Source: Vitis vinifera | Taxonomy: Eukaryota > Streptophyta > Magnoliopsida > Vitales > Vitaceae | DNA: 64,000 nt | Reading direction: 5' to 3' | Assembly (NCBI RefSeq): GCF_030704535.1 | Contig: NC_081812.1 | Coordinates: forward strand, 21,985,501 to 22,049,500 | Shown here: positions 25,701-37,700 of the stretch, one piece after another | How positions within the stretch are numbered: the stretch's first letter is position 1 | How the letters are laid out: the number at the start of each line of letters is the position of its first letter | Program-made: the position numbers and the translations under genes | Notes under the pieces: generated by a model | Database searches by the model: none | What the model was told of the DNA's origin: nothing | Seen by the model: the letters and a program-made list of their open reading frames with translations, nothing else

Positions 25701-28700
25701 CTTGAAACTGCAAAAGTTGGATCTCCAATTTAAACTGTAGCACTGTTTAATTTTTTATTTATTTACTTATTTATTTGATCAGATGTAGCACTGGTTGATT
25801 ACCAGAATAGTTTGATTCTGGTTAAGCTTCTATTATGGAATATCAAGGCTTTCATGGGCAGAAGCATTGCAGAAGTCACTATTGTTTCAACAACTGCCCC
25901 ACCTACATATCTTATTTACTATCCTGGTTGCAGAAGTAATACATAAGAGATGTCTTAAGAGGGGCATTATTTGAAAAATATTGAAATCATGAACTCAAAT
26001 ACAATATGATCTTGAAACAGTGATGATTTTGGAGGCTAGAGATAGCTTGCACAAGTTGAGACAGTGACATAATATGGTCTTTTTACCAGGTTTTTTGTCT
26101 ACCAAAGTGGTTGGGTCACATGAATGAGGTTTTCTAGAAAGTATCTCCAGCATTAGATGACTTCATTAGGAAGGAACTTGGAGTAGGGAGAAGATACCGG
26201 GTGAATTTCAACAATGGTATCCAATATCTCAAAAAAGATTCCAAGGAGTAGTGGAGCAGCTTCTGAAACTGTGATATGGTTCCAAGAGTAAAACTGGACT
26301 TTGTATATAGAAGAGTTTCAATTCCTTGCTCCCTCAATCTAAGTAATACCAATCCTTTCATTTGTTGACATGGTAAGGCTAGGAGAATCTCCAAGCAGAG
26401 CGGTGTGGCATACTTAAATTCCTTCTAGACTCCTTTTTTCCTGGTTGAAAGCAGTAGAGAAGCTCTCAGAAAGACATCCCCTTATAGCTTGAAGATGGAC
26501 CTCATCTGATCAATCTGAGATGTGCACCAAGTAAATGGAGTATCTTCTGATTCATTACTTCCTTAGGCTTGCTTTTTCAGGTCTGTTTAGTTTAGAGGCA
26601 TGAAACACTGGTTTTCCCACATCCTATTATGGAGCTTTTTCTTCATCCCAGGAAAAATTTTGGATAATGGAGCTTGAGCTTTTTTTTGGACTACTTCCAG
26701 GGAAAAATCCATACATATTCAACTATGACTCATCTAGGAAGCTTATCATCTTTCTATGTTAGGACAGAATGATCTGATGCATTTCTGCCTTGCCCTGAAC
26801 TGAACATCTTAACATGGTGGTAAGAAAGGTGACTTCTGAACCTATTTCCAGGTTTTGTTTCTGATCAGAGGTTTTTCTTCTGATTCATTACTTCCTTAGG
26901 CTTGCTTTTTCAGGTCTGTTTAGTTTAGAGGCATGAAACACTGGTTTTCCCACATCCTATTATGGAGCTTTTTCTTCATCCCAGGAAAAATTTTGGATAA
27001 TGGAGCTTGAGCTTTTTTTTGGACTACTTCCAGGGAAAAATCCATACATATTCAACTATGACTCATCTAGGAAGCTTATCATCTTTCTATGTTAGGACAG
27101 AATGATCTGATGCATTTCTGCCTTGCCCTGAACTGAACATCTTAACATGGTGGTAAGAAAGGTGACTTCTGAACCTATTTCCAGGTTTTGTTTCTGATCA
27201 GAGGTTTCATTTTATGATTGGAACTTGACACTTTATCTGACAATGCACAATGCTGTCTCTCTGCATGGCTTGTAGAGTTGTACATCCCCTCTACCTTATT
27301 ACACTATTCATTAATATATTGAAATTGTTCATAACATGCAGCTTCATTAACTAAAATGCCCTACAAACATCATTAAAGAAAAAAGAAATAGTAACAGCAT
27401 ATAAACCTTTAACACATACCTCGATATAGGAATAAGCATTATTATGCTTCCTAACAGTGTACCGGCCATAATACTGTTCTCCGAAAAGTCGATAATTGTA
27501 TTAGAACCATCACAACCCTTCAAAACATCATCTGCTGGCAGCTTATATGAAAATGACCCCTAAATGGATGACATCAAGAAAGTTATTGGGACATCACCCA
27601 GAAAAGAATATGCATAAAGATGATAAAATCTTGTTTCCTGAGCTTTGAAATAAGACTAGAGAACAAGAAGAAAATAGTTCACTATATGCATTAAAAATTT
27701 TCTTAAATTAGAATCTCCACACCACAAAGCAGTCTCAGAAACAAAACAGCATACCAGAAATGACCTTTCAAGTACTAAATAAGGGCTGAACCAAACTGAA
27801 AGTGATTGCTGTTTTTGTTAATTAACAATCCTCCTAAAACCTTAAGCTTTTAGGAAAATTACTAGTTCAATATCATATCAGAGCTTAGTTTCGAGGGAGG
27901 TCATGTGTTCAAGCCTCACCGCATATTTATTTTCTCAATTTATTGAGAAAGCCCAAAAGAGGCTAATTGTGGTTCTTTGCTAATGGACCCTGTATATCTC
28001 TCCATGTGTAAGTATAGGGCTGTGCGTGAGGGAGGATATTAAAGAGAATGAAATGCATTGTGGACCTATATCCTACAAGCTTAAGCTTTTAGTAAAGTTG
28101 ATTGTTTAACATGGTATTAGAGCATCGTTTGGCTAGAGGTCATGCAGTCAAACCTTACTGCATGTTTATTCCCTCAATTTATTAAGCTCACAAAGAGACT
28201 ACTTTATTTATCCAATTTATTAAGCCCACATGTAAGCCAAAGGAGGCTACACATGATGGAGAGTTTTAGAGTGCATCATATACATTGTAGGCCCCATTCC
28301 TACAAGTGCTTTTAGGAAAATTGGTAGTTCAACAGTTTTGAACTACATGTCTTTTCTCCAATCACCTATTGCCACTTATCCTCTCAGAAGTACCTTGCTT
28401 CAATTTCAAAGTAGAAGCACCTTACTATCATAATACTTTTCTCATTTCTAATCAGGAAGTAGAAATAGAAAGGAAGTAGAATTACCATGCAAGATAGAGT
28501 GGTGTCTAATGGTTTCATAGGATTACCATGTCCTGACAACTATGTATAGATAGTTTATACACTATGTTCAATGTATGCAACATGTTATTAACCATATGTG
28601 CTAACATAAATTTTAAAGCCAAGCCTTCTATCACAAATCTCATTACCTAAATGGGAAATTCAATCTCATGCATTTCATTCTCAATGGTTGGTTAATAGTT

Positions 28701-31700
28701 AAGGTACCAGGAACAATGCTCTAGCCATTTCCAGCTAGATCACTGACCACATCCTTCACCTTTTAAAAGAGTAAACAATTACAAGCAAATCTGCGACAAA
28801 TTACTAAAAGCCCTGTAAAACAGCAAGCACATTAATACAGGACTTACCTTCTTAATGCTCATGGCTATCTCCCCCATATAGTATGAACAATTCAATGTTA
28901 AATTGCATTCTGGACTTGCATTATCTGGACATGAAATTATAAGAAATTTAAAACCGTGCAATTCTTAATGGAAACAAAGTTTTAATAATAATAATAATAA
29001 GAAGAAGAAGAAGAACAACAACAACAACAACTATAAGCTTGCTAATCCAACAGGACTCAAAATAACATAGTAGTGCTTCGGCAACAAGTCTGGTTTAGAA
29101 ACTACAATCTAAGCAGGCCCCAATAAATTATAGCTACAGAGTTTGACCAGGTAAACAGAACCTAATAAAACCACGCCATACCAACATGAAGCAGAAATGC
29201 AACTTGCTCTATACAAAGGGTCAATTAGCAGGTCAAAAATCAGAAAAGATACTGGATGATTTCGTCAGGCAAGTAAATATGACGCTTCAGTCACAGAAAT
29301 GAGGTTTAAATTACAAATTTACCTTCTAAATGGTTTGAACATGACAGGACAGCAATGCTCCCTTTGCGATCTGAAACAACAGCAGTATCAACATCCATGA
29401 GAATACAATCAGCAACCAATCTCTGCTCTGGGTCACAGTAAAGCTGCTCAAGTTTCCTGGAATCCTGAAGAGCAAAAAAGCACAGTGGACATGAAGGACA
29501 AGCCTCAGGCACTAATCTGATTTATTCAAACAGGAAAGCCCATGAAAATAAAAATAGGCAGGGAATTAGCAATATATTTAACAAAAAGTTACAAGAACTG
29601 AAATTACAGACAGAAAACAGCAATTTTTAGTCACCTCATGATAGGAATAGAAAACAACACCATCACGGCAATCACCAACAGCAATTCTAGTAAAATGTGC
29701 TGTCAAAGACATTATCATGAAGCGTGTCCTTCCAACAGCAAACCTTCTTACTCTTTGAGGGTTATCATTTGGAAAACCACATACATAAAACTGACAGAAG
29801 AATACAAATATCTTCATCAGAAATAAACATGCAATAGACCATAGTTGTCCTAGCATCTTAAAAGGATCAAAGAAGAATTTTGCAACTTACCGAGTTACCA
29901 GCAGATGCCAAAAAGTAACGGTCAAGATAAGGACAGATAGCAAGTACCATCCCAGGCCATGTGGCTGTGTAAGCCAATCGCAGCTGCCATGCTTCACTTT
30001 CTTCAAGCCTGACTCCATCACAACTAGTATCATCAGGACTGCTGCAAAGGCTACTGCCTGATAACTGTTCAGCAGCGTATCCAACAATTTCACGAAATGG
30101 TGATGTTCGCTGGGAAGATGACCCTGCCTTTGAACAAAATGTCATTGAACCACTATCTGAATTTTGCATGTGTTCAAGGCAGAGGACAATTAGACGGCCC
30201 TTCGTACTGTGGAGAAAACATCCACTTCAGGCATATATAGAGCTAATAATATGGCATTCATTACACATACGCATCAATTTACAAATAGGTTTGGCATGAG
30301 GACTCAACAAAAACGATCAGACATACATAGTCAAAAACGATGAGATTTTACACTATTACAATAGTGATACGCCAATCCAATAATCATATTGTAGGTTTTC
30401 AAGGTACAATTTGTAGGATGCCAAAAGGAAGTTGGTTTCATCAACTTTCATGTCTAACTTGAGTCCACAAGTTGAGCCATTACATGTTCAGCCCATATTT
30501 TTCTACCAAAGGAGTAGGTTTTAGGAGTTCAAAAATCATAAACTCATGGCAACTAACATCAATTAGAATTATAGAATGTGGAATATGAGATAAATGATTA
30601 ACCTTTCAGCTTCACCACTGGGCATCATAGCTGGACCAGAAGACAGACTGGTTCCAATCACCAAAACCTGTTCGTTTACAACCCTTACCAACTCCATGGA
30701 TTTTCCAGTTTCCCCAAGTTCAAGTTTAAAAGATGAAAGCACAGATCCACTAAGAGGATCAACACAACAAATATCGGATGAATATGTATCTTGACTCAAT
30801 TCGGTCCTCATCACAAGCAATAACCTGCTTTCACTATGATATAAAACCTTCCTTGGAGTGCCTCCAAGATAAAATTTCTGCACATTAAGCCTCTTACTAT
30901 GCACCATCTCCACCTGCAGCATAACATGATCAAATATCACATAAGTTGATTCTGCAGTGCAGACTAGTAAAATATAAACATGTTAATTCAGCATAGAGGC
31001 AGCAACAAAATAAACAACTGCAGAAACATTAATTACCAATTCCCAGATCAAACTCAAAATGTTTATCATCATATGTTAGCACACCAGCTTATTGGATCAA
31101 ACTCAAAATGTTTATCATCATATGTCATCATCATTATCATTATCATTATCATTATGCAGATCTCAACATTATTATTATTATTATCATTATTATCATTATT
31201 ATTATTATTATTATTATTATCATTATTATTGATAAAGAATCAAATTATATCAAAAAGAGTAGATCTGAAAAAGTATGCCAACAAGATATCTCATTTGTGG
31301 ACAGCGAAAAATTTCCCAAAGATTGTGAAAGTTTGTACTGGTATGACAGAATGTGTTAAGAGGCACTGAGACCTAAAGAAAACAGATTTGAAGGAACGAT
31401 ATATGAATTCCTACCAGCATGAATGTTAAAAATAGAGACTTTGCTAATTCTCACCAAATCAAGACCCCACTATGAGGCTGATCAAAAATAAAAATTGGTT
31501 GCTCATGCAACCTGGTGATATCAGGACAAGGACTCTGCACCCTGTCTTAAGGAAGGAGGTGGTAAGGATTGCCCTAATTATCATATTAGGTGATAGGAAA
31601 GAAAGTTTGATCTTAGATTTCCATATACTAAGAGTAGACTGTAGACCTAAAAATAGGCACTAGAGGTATAGATATATTAATCCAGTCAAGCAGGTAGATA

Positions 31701-34700
31701 CTCAAAATAAAATAACTAATATAGTCATAATATGAGTAACCAACTCAATGGGCAAAACTACCAAGGTAGAATGCTATGGGGGCAAGCTATTGTATATCCA
31801 TTGGGGAACAAAACATAAATATCAAATTCATTTATTTAACTGCAGAAAATAATTTGTGAATAAGGGAACTCTAAAAGGCAGCCCTTTTCATGAGATTGAG
31901 AAAAATAAATTATCGTACAATGAAGTGTTTCTAGATGGTATGTTATAAAAGTTATATACGAACATGTACACATTTAGTAAATTAATATAAACCTTAAGAA
32001 AAGCAGGAAACAAAAAAATTGAAATAACATTAAATAAAAAATTGAACATAACACTAAATAAGGCAAATATATTGTTATAACAGTTGCAGTAAACATGATT
32101 CATTTTTAGTGACTAGGCTTGACTGAATCTTTTACACATAGTTATAGAATAGATTATGATAAGCAGAAAAAGAAAAACAGCATAATTAACTAAAGCTAAA
32201 TATCCACAACAGCACAAATATACAGCAGATAAGAGACCTTACCAAATGTAGACTATTTTCCGCAACAAATAATATTCCCATAGGGCATTCCATGGAACAT
32301 ACGGGAGTTACATGGGTTGAAGGTTGAAATGAGATGGAAGTATATGAGAGGCTGTGCCTCGCACTCTGCAATAACCAAGGCCTATCACTGAGAGCAATAA
32401 TATCAGCCTCAAGCGAATCACTCAGAGGAACCAGGAAAACAGGAGTAATGCCAATACGACGGATCGCAATTAATTGCAGATTAACAGGACTGTTGATATT
32501 TGTCTCTTCTGATAAATTAATAGCACACATTTGTGGGCCAATAGAATTTGGCGCCATCATATTTGATAAATTAGTATCAGCATCATTTACCGAACAGGAA
32601 CTCACAGATGGGCTGTGACTGGATAATTCTGATGAGAACACCATAGAGGCAGCAGGCAACTCAAACCGAAGAAGCATTCCATTTCTCAAACCTGAAAGAA
32701 CATAAAATCGATCAACTAGAACAAGTCTTGCGTCCTGAGGGACACAACCACTAACAGCAGTTCCCAATGTATTTGTTAATGAAATGGCCCCAGAAGCAAG
32801 AATTCTAAGGCCTTCATCAGGTAGGAATGACAAAATCTCCACTGAAGGCTTATGAGTGCCAATGACAAAGATTCGACCAATATTTACCCCAATCAGTAGG
32901 GCAGCTGCACTGCTATTATCAACTAAATTACTGAGAAAAGTGGACGGTTTTTTATCGAAATGTTTATGAGGTATGGAAATGCAGGATACTTCATTTTGCA
33001 ATCTCACATGCTGCATCTCATATATTTCATATTGATATGCTGATACTGATCTGACCCCAAGAATAAATAAGAAGCATGGACTCGAAGTTGCGACAACAAT
33101 TAAATTATATCCAACTGCCCCTAGACTGATGCTTATATTTTCTGGAAACCAAGATGTACAAATTGGAGAAGCCAATGGAATGCCTTCAGGATGTGCAACT
33201 GTTGTGGGCAAACAGAGTTTAACCCCATTTTTGTGGATCTGGACCAGCAAACCATCATCCACAACACCACATGCCAAAGTAGAGACATCAGGCTGAAATC
33301 CAACTGAATCAGTCACATCAGTAAAACTTAAACCAACTGATAATACCCTAGTCTCTTCAACAAATGACAGCACAAGAAAAGAATGATAAGAATCAATAAC
33401 TTTCATTTTAACAGTCCAAGTGCCAGTTATGCCTTGATAAATTGGGGCAGTCCTCAATAGCTTTTCCACACTGATGCCACTCCGTATGATCCTTAATGAT
33501 CCCTCTGGTGTCACTCCACAGCAGGCAAACATTTGATCATGTTCCTCATCATGGCAATCTACAACAGACATATCCAGGATTGGAGCAATGTTTTGAATAG
33601 GACTTCTGTAAACCAGCCTTCCCTGTTCCAATTTCAGGACCATCCCATCCCCCATCTCTACAAGTGCAGCAAGAAATCCGCCTGCAAACCACAAAAGTGC
33701 CTTGCAGGATAGACCTCTATAAAGACAATCAGATAGATTAACTTTAGGGCCATCAGAGTCAAAAGAAATTTCAATCATAAAAAGTTCTCCTGTATCTACA
33801 CAAAATATCATCCTCGAATTTTTTTCATTTCCTGGTTCCCAACTCAATGCACAGACATGTTTGGAGGTTGATTTTACCATGCCACTGTCACCATCTACAT
33901 TCATAGGATCATCACCTTTAGCAACATAATCCTTCAGCTCTAGCAAGGCACTGGCAGCAACATTAAAGATGCCATCTTCATCACCATCATGTACTCGACA
34001 TGACTCTTCAGCAAAATTCTGCTCAACTGAAGTGGGTAAAATATTTAAGCTTGTCTTATAGACACAACAAGGGTTGTGAGCATCCCTAAGATCCATCAGA
34101 AGAGCATCACCAATCCTGAACAGAAAGGCAAATCCATATGAATGAGGAACTTCAACAATGCTATGAGCTACATGTCCAGCTTCAGCATACTGAGAAATAA
34201 CACGAACAGCATTTTCAATAATAATCCATTCCAATAAAACCAGCTCAGTCAAAACCGCCCCCCTCCTGCACTATCAGAAATTTAGTAAGGAGTTAGGTTA
34301 ACCTCAACAGAACACAAATGAAAAGACATGAAAATTCTTCTGCTTTTCAGTGATCTGAACAACTGGTTTATGACTACAGATTCTCTATATTCACAGTCAA
34401 TTGGCATACCTATTTAGAATAATTGCTAGCACAGGGTTGTACCCACCACTGGGTTGATTAAGATCTTTTGAAATAAAGCACATGCTCCATATGGTACCAG
34501 ATATACTGGTTCTGTGGACACTTCTAGCTACGCCTGAGTCCCCTTCTATTTCAGGAGGATAGAATATTCTCTGAAATCATGGCATATAGGAACCATCATC
34601 AAATGAAATCTGCATCTAATCACAATAAAATCTGTACAATTGAATAAATTGCTTTTCCAATATTGACAGCAATGTAAATATGTTCTAAAATGTGATCAAA

Positions 34701-37700
34701 CTACCATAGAAATTCAACCTTATCAATGATATCACTGTCGGTAGCCATTGAAATGGAGAACATGGCCAATCGATCTTCATATGCACTAGTGGCAATAAAA
34801 CAGCCGCTGAGTGGGGTAGGGGGGAAAAAATAAATAAATAGCAGTTAGGAACATTAATAGGAATTCAAAATGCAAAACTTATTATTTTTCCCTTAAAACC
34901 TGATTCACAGAAGCAAATTGATAAAGGGCCTATTTGGCACAGCTTTACAAACACCTACTGTCCCTTTCTACAGTTGAAAGAATTCTGCGTTGTGTTCAAT
35001 CACAATCAAAGCACTTCAGAGCAAAAGAGGGTCAAATCCTAAAAGCTCTTTTCTGTAGTGGAATGCATTTGCAGAAGAGCTTTCAGCAAAAAGTTTCAGA
35101 ATTTAAAATTGTTCACATATTAAATAAAAAATTTTCTTCACACAAATTTTTTCACAAAAGCACTTCACTAGAAGCTACAGATACACCAAACAGAAACATG
35201 CACACATGTACAGAACTTAAACACAAAGATTAACTGGGAAGCTTTGCGACCCTATTCCAAGAAAACCACTGCAACAGCACTCAAATTAGAAACTTGAGAT
35301 ATGTAATTGGGCCAATAGCATCATCCTACTATGTATTAAGGACACATGCATGTATATTAACTACATGGATAGCTATCTATGTACAAAATAATCAACAAAG
35401 AAGACACTGCTTATCAATAGACAAATAAGTGTGTTTTGTAACTAATCTCAATCCCATTTTAATTTATCTCATCACCTTGCATAAACCAAAACACTCTGTT
35501 TAGATCCTTTAAAAAAAAAATGACACTTACTTCGAATCAATAGCCAGCATTTGTCCAAGCTGGTTCCTCAAGTTTCCTGGACTGGAAAGCTGAACATGTG
35601 TCACTGGGAAAAACCTGGCCCAACAAACAGTATACAAGGACGTTAGGTAATCCATCAGAAAAGGCAACATATCATCCAAGATCAACATAGGAAATAACAA
35701 AGCCCATGCTGGGCCCCAACCTATCCTTTCACTATTAAAGAATGAGTAAGGAAGAAAAATAGAAAACCTGTGCATTTCGTTGCAAAATCTGAGAAATGAA
35801 AGCTTCCCAGAATCAGAAACAACGACCAAAAGATCTCTACCTTGCATCTACAACATGAAAAGGGGGAAAAAGTATTGAAAATAATCAGGTAAATACTTAT
35901 TCATGGCAACCTCCTCCTATCTTTACCTTCATAATGTGATTAAGTGAAAACTACAAGCAGATGACTAATACTGTCCATTACTAATTAATGAATTAGAAGA
36001 CCTGTAGATTTTGATGGTGGAACCTCTCATTCCAGCGTAGAACAGCAAGATCTTTAATTGTGCCAAATACAGCTTGCTCACAAACAGATTGTACAATCCC
36101 ATCTTCACCAATTATTACCAACTCTAGGGATGTCTCCTGAATGAAATACCATCAAAGAGTGACGGTTAAATTTAAGCCACCAAGGTGTATGAAGAAAGGA
36201 TCTAATAACTCTTCAATACTCAGTTAACAAATTCCACAGTCAGATGAGAGTTACTTCATAAAACTTTTTCTCTGTAAGTAACAGATAACAATAGCATTAA
36301 ACAGGGTGCAAAGGAGGTGCAACACAAGCACATAGAGAGTATGCAGGAAGAAGTCACTTGGAAAGAAAGAAAGAGTAAAATAAGGGAAACAATAATATAC
36401 AGGATCGTAACATGAACTGAAGCAGAGGATACATTCCTAAATAAATCAGAAAGAGTGCCAGAAATGAAAGATCTACAAGGTTCAAGGACAAAGTTGAGGA
36501 GAGAACAAACAAAGAATCAAATGCCAGCTCCTAAAGCTTCTACTCTGATGCTTCAACTACCCATTTCTCCTATAGTTCCCAAAATGAACAAGACAGAATC
36601 GGCCTTCCAAATATTCCACCACCCTCACTCACAAATTCTCCATGCCAGCTAGCCATCATCAACTTCAAGGTTCTTGGAACTCAGTGAATCCAAGAAAGTC
36701 AACCAAAAAAAACAAAAGGAGAAAAAAAAGGAAATAAACATGCTACAATTCCCCAGAAACCACACAATGAAGCATCAAATCATCCATAGTCTCACCATCC
36801 TCCTTACACATGCAGCACCAATTTGGAATTATTCTACCTCTTTTTATGTTTTTTGAAAGATAAAAGCAATTGTATTAAGAGTGCCTAAAGATGAGCACCC
36901 AAAAGTATACACAATGTATAGAAGGCACCTTGGCCAAAAAAGAAGAGGAATACACAAAGGCCCTCACCTCAGACCACGAGCTAAAACCTACATGCACCCT
37001 AAACCAATCCAAAAAGATGTACAAAAAAAGGACCGTAAAATAGCTTGGTCCACCAATTTGGAATCTTCAAAGGCTCTTCTAGTTCTATCCTTCTATAAGG
37101 TCCAAAATAAGCACAAAGGAACCATTCTCTGTACCTTCTTCCTTTTCTTCCCAACAAAAGTGCCATGTTAGATGAGTATGGCATCCTTGACTAAAGATGG
37201 CATCACCCACTGAAGACCAAAAAGAGCAAAAATAAGCTATCAAATCATGGTTGCCTTAGGTCAATGAAGAAACACATGATTCACCGATTCCTCCTCTCCT
37301 TAACACAAAGAGCAACCACTTGGAACAAAGCAGCCCCTCCTTTTTAGCTGATCTAGAGATAGAATCCTTCCCCATACAGCTTCCCAAGCAAATAAACTAA
37401 CCCTTTTCAGGACCCAAGGGTTCCACATAATGCTTAAAAGGAACACACTAGTGTTGCAAATTGCTAATCACCAAGTGATGACATCCTCAACCCCCCTTCT
37501 AATCACCTGCCCTTGCAACCTCCTGAAAGAAGCTTCCAGCCTTCCCATTTCTCAATCATTATTACGTCTTGTGAATACTGGATTCCAATGCCCCACTTCC
37601 CCCACCTGCTCCCACAACTAGTCTACCCAAGCATCTTTAGCGAAGGCTAATGAGAACAAACTTAGAAAAGCCTCTTCCAAGAAGTCCTCTCCACACTACC

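Noticed and set aside
31108..31359. Open frame rich in isoleucine
   Set aside because: It is only translation of the ATT/ATC microsatellite in an intron.
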